A stretch of DNA of 37,354 nucleotides from Candidatus Nitrosopumilus sp. (lineage in GTDB: Archaea > Thermoproteota > Nitrososphaeria > Nitrososphaerales > Nitrosopumilaceae): positions 1-37,354 of the forward strand of contig JAGQHE010000026.1 of the NCBI GenBank assembly GCA_020431995.1, written 5' to 3'. Below are positions 30,422-36,665 of the stretch, piece by piece; within the stretch, counting starts at the first letter, position 1, and each line of letters begins with the position of its first letter. A program made the translations under genes and the position numbers. The notes under the pieces are model-generated. The model was not told where the DNA came from. It saw only the letters and a list, made by a program, of their open reading frames with translations, and searched no databases.

Positions 30422-31328
30422 GTTTGAGATGGATTTTTATCCTACAAGAACAGGACCTGAATCAAAAATCATCTCAAGAACAGATCCTGTCGTATATTCT
30501 GATTCTTATGACGAACTTTCAAAAGAACAAGCGGAATTTTTTGAAAAAAACGGTTACTTAATCTTTGAAGATCTGTTTTCTTCTGACGAAGTAAGTACAT
30601 TGTTTGATGAACTTACTTCTCTTACGCATGACGAAACAAAAAGAGATATGCCTCAATTCATCTTAGAAGAAACAACAAGAGACGTGCGTTCAATTTTTGA
30701 AATTCATAAAATTAGTGAACTTTATGGCATGCTTTGTAGAGATAAAAGAATTCTAAACATAGCCCAACAACTCTTAAGAGGTAAAACATACATACATCAG
30801 TCAAGAGTTAATCTAAAACCAGGATTTGATGGTAAAGAGTTCTACTGGCATTCAGATTTTGAGACTTGGCACTCTGAGGACGGTATGCCAAAAATGCGTG
30901 CCGTATCATGTTCTATCATCTTAACAAAAAACTATGAGTTTAACGGACCCTTGATGGTAATTCCTGGCTCGCATAAGGATTTTGTCTCATGTAGTGGGAA
31001 AACACCTGATGAACATTATAAACAATCGTTGAAAAGACAAGAAATAGGAACGCCAGATAAAGAAATTTTAGAAAAAATGGTTGCCAAAAATAAGATCGTA
31101 TCAGCAAAGGGAGGTGCAGGTTCTGTGATATTTTTTGATTGTAACATCATGCATGGCTCAAATGGCAACATCACACCTTATCCCAGAAGCAACGTATTTT
31201 TTGTTTACAATAGTATTTACAACAAACTAGTTAAGCCATTTTGTGGTTTGGACCCTAGACCTGAGCATATTGCAGACAGGGAGTTTTTGCCTCTTGAGCC
31301 AGTGAACAATTTTCTTGAGTCAAGTTAG
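30408..31328 (+). CDS. ectD: Ectoine 5-hydroxylase EctD
   Basis: This 306-residue non-heme Fe(II)/2-oxoglutarate dioxygenase shows the iron triad as HSDFETWH (His148, Asp150) and FFDCNIMHGSNGNITPYPRSN (His249), with the 2-oxoglutarate-binding arginine in the latter. The region QSRVNLKPGFDGKEFYWHSD holds residues known to line the ectoine pocket of EctD. It makes 5-hydroxyectoine. It completes ectABCD on one transcript. A T-rich stretch follows from 31329. Confidence 0.94.
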   Translation: MSQNKFEMDFYPTRTGPESKIISRTDPVVYSDSYDELSKEQAEFFEKNGYLIFEDLFSSDEVSTLFDELTSLTHDETKRDMPQFILEETTRDVRSIFEIHKISELYGMLCRDKRILNIAQQLLRGKTYIHQSRVNLKPGFDGKEFYWHSDFETWHSEDGMPKMRAVSCSIILTKNYEFNGPLMVIPGSHKDFVSCSGKTPDEHYKQSLKRQEIGTPDKEILEKMVAKNKIVSAKGGAGSVIFFDCNIMHGSNGNITPYPRSNVFFVYNSIYNKLVKPFCGLDPRPEHIADREFLPLEPVNNFLESS

Positions 31329-31416
31329 ATTTTTAAAAAAATGATTCATTTTTAATGCTGAAAATCAGTTTTTATGGAGATTTGAATCATCTTTGGAAAT
31401 CAAATGAGTGAAGAAC

Positions 31417-31524
31417 ATGTTATTTTTAGAATTAGTTTTTTATTTCATGTATCTTCCTCCAATATTTTTTACAAGGATTGTTTGGCCAGCATTCAGGCAA
31501 ATAACATGTCATATTTTGAAATAA
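31417..31524 (+). CDS. Possible 35-residue hydrophobic peptide
   Basis: In the 263-base gap after ectD a short frame reads MLFLELVFYFMYLPPIFFTR, then IVWPAFRQITCHILK and a stop. It could form one membrane helix. No ribosome-binding site or strong TATA box is evident and no homology is known, so it may be chance. Confidence 0.25.
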   Translation: MLFLELVFYFMYLPPIFFTRIVWPAFRQITCHILK

Positions 31525-31591
31525 TAATTTACGGAAGATTACAACTCATCAAATAAGATGAAATTAAAGACATGATCCTGATCTTGTGTAA

Positions 31592-32026
31592 TTAATTGAA
31601 AAGCAAAAGAGGGCATTTTAGATTTTTGTGTAACTCTAGAATAGTATTTTCATAATATGCTTCTTCAAAAGATTTGAGCTTTGGGGAGTCTAAAATTACA
31701 AGATCAAAACCCCTGCTATTTACATATGAAACAATTCCCTTTGCAACAGGATCTGAAAGAATAGCTTTGATCTTAATTGAAATGTTGGATTTTTCACCAA
31801 TTTTTACAAATTCCTCAAGGGATTTTTGACAAGATTTCTTTTTCCTGTCTCTTCGTTTTTCATCATATTTTGTTTCAAAAAATCCAAATGTTGGAGGTGG
31901 CCTATAAAGACATTGAAGAACAGAAATATTGCCATCAAATTTTTTTGCTAAACTTAGACCGTAATAAAATGTCTTCTTCTTGGGATTGTCAGTAACAAAC
32001 ACCACAACCATATTTTTTGGCGTCAT
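31592..32026 (-). CDS. Universal stress protein (UspA) family protein
   Basis: The 144-residue product has the UspA Rossmann-like layout: VVVFVTDNPKKKTFYYGLSLAKKFDGNISVLQCLY, a helical middle with many Lys and Glu, IKIKAILSDPVAKGIVSYVNSRGFDLVILDSPK, and CPLLLFN at the end. The ATP-binding GxxGxxxxxxxxxGS motif at the C-terminus is absent (only ENTILELHKNLKCP), so it belongs to the non-nucleotide-binding type. The exact role is unknown; such proteins are linked to stress or energy limitation. It is convergent with the ectoine operon. Confidence 0.82.
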   Translation of the reverse strand: MTPKNMVVVFVTDNPKKKTFYYGLSLAKKFDGNISVLQCLYRPPPTFGFFETKYDEKRRDRKKKSCQKSLEEFVKIGEKSNISIKIKAILSDPVAKGIVSYVNSRGFDLVILDSPKLKSFEEAYYENTILELHKNLKCPLLLFN

Positions 32027-32109
32027 TTTATTTTATGAGGCACATCATCCATGTTGTTTCGTTCTTTAATCAAAGTCTATTGAAATAAACGTTCTTCATA
32101 AAATTTCAT

Positions 32110-32286
32110 CTATTCACTCTTTCTAAATCGTTTTTTGTATTCTTTGGTTAGGAGGATATGAAAAGGAGTGTATTCTAAATTATCAAAAAATATTTTAAGT
32201 TGACAATCTGAAAGAGATCTTAGATATGCTTTGATGTTTTTTTCACATGTGACATAGGGCTTATCAGGATCAAATAACTTCTCCAT
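32110..32286 (-). CDS. 58-residue small protein under the CTTATGAA promoter element
   Basis: The minus-strand frame reads MEKLFDPDKPYVTCEKNIKA, then YLRSLSDCQLKIFFDNLEYTPFHILLTKEYKKRFRKSE, ending in TAG. It is basic at the C-terminus with two cysteines. No family is recognised. The start ATG (32286) has a good TATA box at 32328-32340 and the shared AGCTTATGAA element at 32318-32327, so expression as a protein is well supported. Confidence 0.65.
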   Translation of the reverse strand: MEKLFDPDKPYVTCEKNIKAYLRSLSDCQLKIFFDNLEYTPFHILLTKEYKKRFRKSE

Positions 32287-32317
32287 GTTTTAATTTTATG
32301 GTTTTAGAATATAGTTA

Positions 32318-32340
32318 TTCATAAGCTGATATATTTAAAA
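32318..32340 (-). promoter_or_regulatory. TATA box plus AGCTTATGAA element, copy 1
   Basis: On the minus strand TTTTAAATATATC (32340-32328) is followed at once by AGCTTATGAA (32327-32318), which lies 31 bases before the ATG at 32286. The same arrangement occurs in front of three other minus-strand genes in the window. Confidence 0.6.
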
Positions 32341-32353
32341 TACAATTTTGAGC

Positions 32354-32533
32354 TTATGATAATACCGTGTCTATCATTCTCCTGTTGAGAAAGCTGTATG
32401 ATAATTCTTTTTGATTAGTGTTTTTTCTGCATTTTTTGCAAATTACAGACTTTATTTTAACATCTAATTCTATCTCACCAACTGCCTTTCCACATTCTGA
32501 ACATTTTACTATTTTTTTATCATAAAGATTCAT
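32354..32533 (-). CDS. 59-residue zinc-ribbon protein
   Basis: The frame reads MNLYDKKIVKCSECGKAVGE, then IELDVKIKSVICKKCRKNTN and a basic tail SYSFLNRRMIDTVLS. Two CxxC pairs (CSEC and CKKC, 21 residues apart) form a classic zinc ribbon, probably for nucleic-acid or protein binding. The ATG (32533) is preceded by a TATA-like TTATTATAAGC and the AGCTTATGAA element at 32569-32578. Confidence 0.7.
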   Translation of the reverse strand: MNLYDKKIVKCSECGKAVGEIELDVKIKSVICKKCRKNTNQKELSYSFLNRRMIDTVLS

Positions 32534-32568
32534 TTCTATTTTGTATGGAACTACAAATTACATAAAAA

Positions 32569-32594
32569 TTCATAAGCTTTCAAGCTTATAATAA
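32569..32594 (-). promoter_or_regulatory. TATA box plus AGCTTATGAA element, copy 2
   Basis: On the minus strand TTATTATAAGC (32594-32584) precedes AGCTTATGAA (32578-32569), 35 bases before the ATG at 32533. Here the element is also half of a perfect 8-bp inverted repeat, ATAAGCTT-TC-AAGCTTAT. Confidence 0.6.
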
Positions 32595-32657
32595 CAAAAT
32601 CACTTGAAAATATTCTGAATTGCTGGTTATGGATTCTTAAAATTGTGTTTAAGATAC

Positions 32658-33038
32658 TTATTTTTTTAATATTTTTTCGAATAATAATATTGTACTGTTT
32701 GCAATTGGATCACAATTCTCATTTGGTTCAACAGTAATTATGATTACGTGATCAAATATGGGAATAGTTATCATATTTATTTTTGTTCTATGACTGACAT
32801 TATATTTTAATAAACCAATTTCATTGTCAAAATCTTTTTCAAATAAAATCGATAATACCGATTTAATATATAATGAACGTGATTTGTTATCTGATATTGA
32901 TAGTTTGAGATTCTTCTGTTCTTTTTCAAATATCAGGTTACCCATCTTGTCTAAGATTCCAACATATCTTATTCCTTTGTTTGCAAGAAGGATGTTACAT
33001 GCATAGTCAAATAATTTTGGAATAATCTGTGTGGACAC
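32658..33038 (-). CDS. Roadblock/LC7-like small protein, second copy
   Basis: The 126-residue product is a relative of the protein at 13582-13977: IRYVGILDKMGNLIFE matches IRFAGLLDENGSILAG, and IGLLKYNVSHRTKINMITIPIFDHVIIITVEPNE matches LGHVKYSASRREHVVIMSFPIYEKVVMIVAESN. The start is GTG at 33038. The CTTATGAA element and a TATA-like sequence lie just upstream. The function is unknown; the fold suggests a dimerisation or signalling adaptor. An N-terminal cysteine (FDYACNILL) is not shared. Confidence 0.68.
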   Translation of the reverse strand: MSTQIIPKLFDYACNILLANKGIRYVGILDKMGNLIFEKEQKNLKLSISDNKSRSLYIKSVLSILFEKDFDNEIGLLKYNVSHRTKINMITIPIFDHVIIITVEPNENCDPIANSTILLFEKILKK

Positions 33039-33060
33039 TAACTAATTATGTTGATTCAAA

Positions 33061-33079
33061 TTCATAAGTGTAATTAAGC
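33061..33079 (-). promoter_or_regulatory. TATA-like sequence plus CTTATGAA element, copy 3 (variant)
   Basis: On the minus strand GCTTAATTA (33079-33071) precedes ACTTATGAA (33069-33061), 22 bases before the GTG at 33038. It differs from the other three copies at the G of AGCTT and is the closest to its start codon. Confidence 0.5.
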
Positions 33080-33144
33080 TGTTTTTGTTAATTTCAGCTA
33101 ATTTTTTCATTAGATCTAATGTAATTCTAAAATTAAATCATAGC

Positions 33145-33360
33145 ATGACAAAATTACAACAGCTTCAACAACTAGTTGAAGAAAAAGGTGAGCTGATGGT
33201 TATGTCAGATACTGGTGAAAAATTTGAACTTCACAAACACAATGTAAAATTTGATGATTCCTCAGATCTGATAGGAATTGATGGTGATACAAAGAAATTT
33301 TGGTTAATTCTATCAAAGATTACATACTGTTGGACACATGACAAAGCCAGGGAAGAATAG
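33145..33360 (+). CDS. 71-residue uncharacterised soluble protein
   Basis: The frame from ATG 33145 reads MTKLQQLQQLVEEKGELMVM, then SDTGEKFELHKHNVKFDDSS and a C-terminal KKFWLILSKITYCWTHDKAREE. It has an N-terminal helix followed by a small beta sheet. An in-frame TTG at 33085 would add 20 residues that look unlike a coding start. No family is recognised. Its 3' end faces the FilR1-like regulator. Confidence 0.6.
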   Translation: MTKLQQLQQLVEEKGELMVMSDTGEKFELHKHNVKFDDSSDLIGIDGDTKKFWLILSKITYCWTHDKAREE

Positions 33361-33380
33361 TCCCAAGGCTTGTTTAACAA

Positions 33381-33401
33381 TGAATGGTTGCATGCCATTC
33401 A
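33381..33401. terminator. Hairpin between convergent genes
   Basis: TGAATGG (33381-33387) pairs perfectly with CCATTCA (33395-33401) around a seven-base loop. It lies in the 78 bases between the stop codons of the 71-residue protein and the regulator on the other strand. T-rich sequence follows on the plus strand. It could end transcripts from both sides. Confidence 0.35.
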
Positions 33402-33438
33402 AGACATATTATTTTATTTAATCTGACAATTTTTTAAC

Positions 33439-34236
33439 TTATTCTTGTAATTTGAATTCCTTGAAAGGATCAGATGAATTCCAACAATATTTGAAATAAT
33501 CTGAACACCACTCCCTAAATGATTCGTCTTGACTGTAAAACATTGAACGAAGATCTGGTTTTCCACTCAAATCCGGAAACATTAAACCTGCAGATTTTTC
33601 ATTGATTATTACAGAGATTTGAACAGTGTTTAACATGCGCCTCTGAATTTTCTCCGCCTTTAGTAATGGATAAAAACCAGATTTTTCGAGTAGTTTTTTT
33701 CTACCCTTAGGAATGCTTGCGTTTTCTGATATGATATGACGATATTTTGTTCCACGTTTGACACGTTTTATCATCAACTCAATCAAATCAAGAGGTGTTT
33801 CATCTAATACATTGAAGATATACTCATCTGCTGAGCGATAGATTTTCTTCCATGTTTCAAGCACTTTGGAAACCCCTATAATTTCTTGAGAATCACTTAG
33901 ATCTCCTATTCGTCTTAGAAACTTTGGTGGTAGGTTCCCAAACCCATGGGTTGTCAGATATTTCTTGTTTTGAGAAAGAAATGAGACTGAGTAAATTTGA
34001 GTACAAATAGTTCTCCCAAAAGTGGTTAATCCGTAACTGTTGTCTTCTTGTTTAATGATTAACCCTGTATTTACCATGCGTTCAAAATTTCGATGGATCT
34101 CCTGAGCAGTCACGTTAAATTTTTTTGCCATCGTAGTAACTCTAGATGGTTTTTTAATCAAATCAAATAAAATTTTCAGTCTTACCTCGCTGGCTAACTC
34201 TAAAAATTCAGCAGATATATTTTCAAAATCAATCAT
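33439..34236 (-). CDS. Winged-helix regulator with a FilR1-like sensor domain
   Basis: The 265-residue product has an N-terminal ArsR-like winged helix (LASEVRLKILFDLIKKPSRVTTMAKKFNVTAQEIHRNFERMVNTGLIIK) and then a helical linker. The C-terminal domain (about residues 115-260) includes YIFNVLDETPLDLIELMIKRVKRGTKYRHII and FREWCSDYFKYCWN. This resembles the FilR1/DUF1724 sensor domain of methanogen and other archaeal regulators. The ligand is unknown. A 16-bp palindrome near its own promoter (34277-34292) suggests autoregulation and possibly control of the divergent CDGSH gene. Confidence 0.75.
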   Translation of the reverse strand: MIDFENISAEFLELASEVRLKILFDLIKKPSRVTTMAKKFNVTAQEIHRNFERMVNTGLIIKQEDNSYGLTTFGRTICTQIYSVSFLSQNKKYLTTHGFGNLPPKFLRRIGDLSDSQEIIGVSKVLETWKKIYRSADEYIFNVLDETPLDLIELMIKRVKRGTKYRHIISENASIPKGRKKLLEKSGFYPLLKAEKIQRRMLNTVQISVIINEKSAGLMFPDLSGKPDLRSMFYSQDESFREWCSDYFKYCWNSSDPFKEFKLQE

Positions 34237-34276
34237 ACTGATTACTTTTTTTTATCATTAAAAACATTTTATGATT

Positions 34277-34292
34277 AATTTCCAAGGAAATT
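34277..34292. promoter_or_regulatory. 16-bp palindromic operator candidate
   Basis: AATTTCCAAGGAAATT is a palindrome with seven-base arms around AA, lying 40 bases upstream of the regulator start on the minus strand and 87 bases upstream of the divergent CDGSH gene. Homodimeric winged-helix proteins usually bind such sites. No second copy was found in the window. Confidence 0.5.
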
Positions 34293-34379
34293 ATTAATTT
34301 AGTCACATTATAACAAACAGAGACAATTAAATCATAAAAATTAGTAATCTTTAATGAAAATTAAGCTCCAATAAGGATA

Positions 34380-34556
34380 ATGACAAATGTAAAAATCAAA
34401 GTAGAGGAGAACGGTCCCTTACTAGTAGAAGTGGATGGCAAAACAACAGTAACATTATGTAGATGTGGAAAATCACAATCTCAGCCAAGTTGTGATGGCA
34501 CTCATGCTAAAATAGCATTTAAAGCTCCCTCATCAGAAATCACTGTTACTGATTAA
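34380..34556 (+). CDS. CDGSH-type iron-sulfur protein
   Basis: The 58-residue protein has the CDGSH motif in the form CRCGKSQSQPSCDGTH, with three cysteines and one histidine to bind a 2Fe-2S cluster (mitoNEET-like, single-domain archaeal type). Such proteins take part in electron or Fe-S transfer and redox sensing. The ATG is preceded by AAGGATA, a weak ribosome-binding site. It is divergent from the FilR1-like regulator and is followed by a cupredoxin gene. A T-run (34563-34569) follows the stop. Confidence 0.88.
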   Translation: MTNVKIKVEENGPLLVEVDGKTTVTLCRCGKSQSQPSCDGTHAKIAFKAPSSEITVTD

Positions 34557-34562
34557 ACACAC

Positions 34563-34569
34563 TTTTTTT
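34563..34569 (+). terminator. T-run after the CDGSH gene
   Basis: Seven T in a row start six bases after the stop codon at 34556, fitting an intrinsic archaeal terminator. Confidence 0.45.
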
Positions 34570-34664
34570 AAAATGCATGCATGTCCTCATAAATCACTAA
34601 ACTAGCTTAAAATCACAATCATTACATACGTCAAATCAAATACTTTCAACACCAATAAAGATCA

Positions 34665-35282
34665 ATGAAAAACCAAAATGACAAATTTGGTGCAATATTG
34701 TCTATTGTAATTACTGCAATGGCCCTTGGATTTGTAGCAAGTTTAAATTCTATAAATGATGGATCAATTTCATCTCAAGGGGAAAGAGTAATTGACAGAA
34801 CTGTATCTGAACTTGAAAATGTTCCTGACAAAGTGCAAGATTTAGCATCAGAAGCTTTGGAAACTACGGATACAATCATTGAAAAATCTGATTCAGTTTC
34901 AGAAGCATTAGATATGGCATCTAATATGATTGAAGATGAATTACCTGATGTGCCAAAAGTAGTAAAACAAACAGATGGAAAATTACTAGAATTAGTATCC
35001 ATCCCACCTGAAACTGGAGTCCCTGGATGTGAATTGTCGAATTTGTGTTATCTTCCAGCGAATGCTATGATGTCACCTGGTGGTGAAGTCATATGGGCTA
35101 ATCATGACACAGTAGCACATACAATAACTTCAGGGAATCCACAAGATGGCCCTAATGGATTATTTGACAGTGGGTTACTAATGCCAAACAAAACATATTC
35201 GATGAAATTTGATCTTGCCTTTGAATATGACTACTTTTGTCTGGTGCATCCTTGGATGCAAGGCACAATAGTAGTTCAATAA
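34665..35282 (+). CDS. Membrane-anchored cupredoxin (plastocyanin-like)
   Basis: The 205-residue product has an N-terminal membrane anchor or signal (AILSIVITAMALGFVASLNS), a helical acidic stalk (about residues 40-100), and a C-terminal plastocyanin-like domain. The type 1 copper ligands are visible: His152 (VAHTIT), Cys192, His195 and Met198 (FCLVHPWM). Such blue copper proteins are unusually numerous in ammonia-oxidising archaea and are thought to carry electrons in place of cytochrome c. The helical stalk between the membrane and the copper domain is a notable addition. A T-rich run follows. Confidence 0.88.
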   Translation: MKNQNDKFGAILSIVITAMALGFVASLNSINDGSISSQGERVIDRTVSELENVPDKVQDLASEALETTDTIIEKSDSVSEALDMASNMIEDELPDVPKVVKQTDGKLLELVSIPPETGVPGCELSNLCYLPANAMMSPGGEVIWANHDTVAHTITSGNPQDGPNGLFDSGLLMPNKTYSMKFDLAFEYDYFCLVHPWMQGTIVVQ

Positions 35283-35290
35283 TTCCATCC

Positions 35291-35297
35291 TTTTTTT
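35291..35297 (+). terminator. T-run after the cupredoxin gene
   Basis: CCATCC followed by seven T starts eight bases after the stop codon, as expected for an archaeal terminator. Confidence 0.45.
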
Positions 35298-35444
35298 ATT
35301 CTATGATGTATTGGTTTAAAATTGTCAAACTCTAATTGTTATTTGATTTGTCTATGCAAATTTTTTGTACGATACAGCTCATTTGTATAATTTCAGCTTT
35401 ATATCTTATGATGTCTTATTGGTAATGATCAAGTAAAACAATAC

Positions 35445-35861
35445 ATGAACAACAAACTGAACAAATCATGTATAATTGTGGTATCTGTAGTGATTGCATC
35501 GACATTAGGTTATGGAGACGCATTGGCAGAATCTGAAATAAATCTAGTTGCTGAGAAAACTGTTTTTGAACCCTCTGCAAGAATATTTCTCACAGGTACG
35601 GTAGATCCTGAAGATGCTTTTTACGAACCAGTTTCAATCATAGTTTATGATGTGAATGGGAATGAAATAATTCATGTTAAAAGTGATGTTGACTACAATC
35701 ACTTCGCTGCATTGATAACTGGACCTTTAGGTTCTTTTGAAAAAGGAATGTATGTCATTGAAGCCTCACATGTTTCTGCAATAAACACAGCCAAAGTAGT
35801 GATTAGCATAGATGATCTAACCTATGATTTATCATTGCTAAGTAATTTGATGCCACTCTGA
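35445..35861 (+). CDS. Secreted beta-sandwich protein
   Basis: The 138-residue product has a signal peptide (SCIIVVSVVIASTLGYGDAL, then AES). One Ig- or Big-like beta domain follows: INLVAEKTVFEPSARIFLTGTV, EPVSIIVYDVNGNEIIHVKSDVD, and the closing strand GMYVIEASHVSAINTAKVVISI. The pattern (x-G-x-V followed by IxVxDxxGNxI) matches the archaeal surface-protein domains found in Thaumarchaeota. The role is unknown. It has its own upstream region with TATA-like sequence near 35400-35410. Confidence 0.75.
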   Translation: MNNKLNKSCIIVVSVVIASTLGYGDALAESEINLVAEKTVFEPSARIFLTGTVDPEDAFYEPVSIIVYDVNGNEIIHVKSDVDYNHFAALITGPLGSFEKGMYVIEASHVSAINTAKVVISIDDLTYDLSLLSNLMPL

Positions 35862-36004
35862 AATTCAATTGTAGGTATTTAGCACTGACTATCTAAATCT
35901 TGCAGTAATATGTTTGTGTATTCTCTCCTAATTTTCTAATCATTTTATGTAATACGGGGCTTGACCATTCTAATCTATATTGATTTTTCACTCAAAAAAT
36001 TATT

Positions 36005-36169
36005 TTAATACAAAAGATCATCCAATTTACCCCTCTCTAGCATTTCCAAAACAAATGATTCTATCTTGGTAATTCCACATCTAGGAAATTGTTTTCGTAG
36101 ATTATTTTTGTTTGTTATTACTATGGCATCATCAAAAACTTGGATGCTTATCTTTGGTATGTTATACAT
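36005..36169 (-). CDS. 54-residue small protein coupled to the RAM-domain gene
   Basis: The frame from ATG 36169 reads MYNIPKISIQVFDDAIVITN, then KNNLRKQFPRCGITKIESFVLEMLERGKLDDLLY. It overlaps the end of the RAM-domain gene by eight bases, so it is likely made from the same mRNA. A longer frame starts at 36199. The beta-hairpin then helix plan is plausible, but no family is recognised. Confidence 0.55.
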   Translation of the reverse strand: MYNIPKISIQVFDDAIVITNKNNLRKQFPRCGITKIESFVLEMLERGKLDDLLY

Positions 36170-36416
36170 TTTTTGTTGAGAGAACTTTAGGTGCTTCACA
36201 CATGGTAAGAATACTGCGTATATGATCTAGAGGGCGAATACTGATTAAAACAAGATTGTCGATATCTTCATGAGTGAGATTTTCTGTCTTTACAATGCAA
36301 TCATATGCGCCTATTGTGGGAACAGCTTCGGCTATGCCTGATAATTTTTGGATGGTATCTGCAACCTCGATATTTTTGTTAACCTCGCATGATAGAAGCA
36401 AAAATGCTGTTCCCAT
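36162..36416 (-). CDS. Stand-alone Lrp/AsnC ligand-binding (RAM) domain protein
   Basis: The 84-residue alpha/beta domain has TAFLLLSCEVNKNIEVADTIQKLSGIAEAVPTIGAYDCIVKTE, NLTHEDIDNLVLISIRPLDHIRSILTM. This is the RAM/ASNC ligand-binding fold (betaalphabetabetaalphabeta) without the DNA-binding half found in Lrp proteins. Such stand-alone domains bind amino acids and may act with full Lrp regulators or enzymes. It is preceded by an AGCTTATGAA element and TATA box. Confidence 0.8.
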   Translation of the reverse strand: MGTAFLLLSCEVNKNIEVADTIQKLSGIAEAVPTIGAYDCIVKTENLTHEDIDNLVLISIRPLDHIRSILTMCEAPKVLSTKNV

Positions 36417-36448
36417 TTTGGTTATTAGTAGAAAATAATTATTATGAG

Positions 36449-36472
36449 TTCATAAGCTAATTTATTTAATTT
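36449..36472 (-). promoter_or_regulatory. TATA box plus AGCTTATGAA element, copy 4
   Basis: On the minus strand AAATTAAATAAATT (36472-36459) is followed directly by AGCTTATGAA (36458-36449), 32 bases before the ATG at 36416. Arrangement and spacing match copies 1 and 2. Confidence 0.6.
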
Positions 36473-36610
36473 CAAGTGATTTGTTGATAATTTGTTCTAG
36501 GTTTTGTAATGATATTATAGGTGTTGGCCAAAAACAGAGATTTAGAGGATATGAATGAAAAAGATTAGAAAAATGGAATATTGGTAGAAGAAATTTTTCT
36601 TAAATTTGCA

Positions 36611-36652
36611 CCATGTGGTGAATTTTAAATTAAAATAAAATCCACACCATGG
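36611..36652. terminator. Imperfect stem-loop downstream of the Lys-rich remnant
   Basis: CCATGTGGTGAATTTT (36611-36626) and AAAATCCACACCATGG (36637-36652) can pair at 13 of 16 positions around a ten-base AT loop. It lies just past the stop codon of the minus-strand Lys-rich gene and could shape or protect the 3' end of its transcript. Confidence 0.35.
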
Positions 36653-36665
36653 AAAAAAATAAAAG

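Noticed and set aside
32555-32600. Possible CRISPR-like or mobile-element end because of the AAGCTTAT inverted repeat
   Set aside because: There is only one small palindrome, no spaced repeats and no target duplication. It is better explained as a promoter element.
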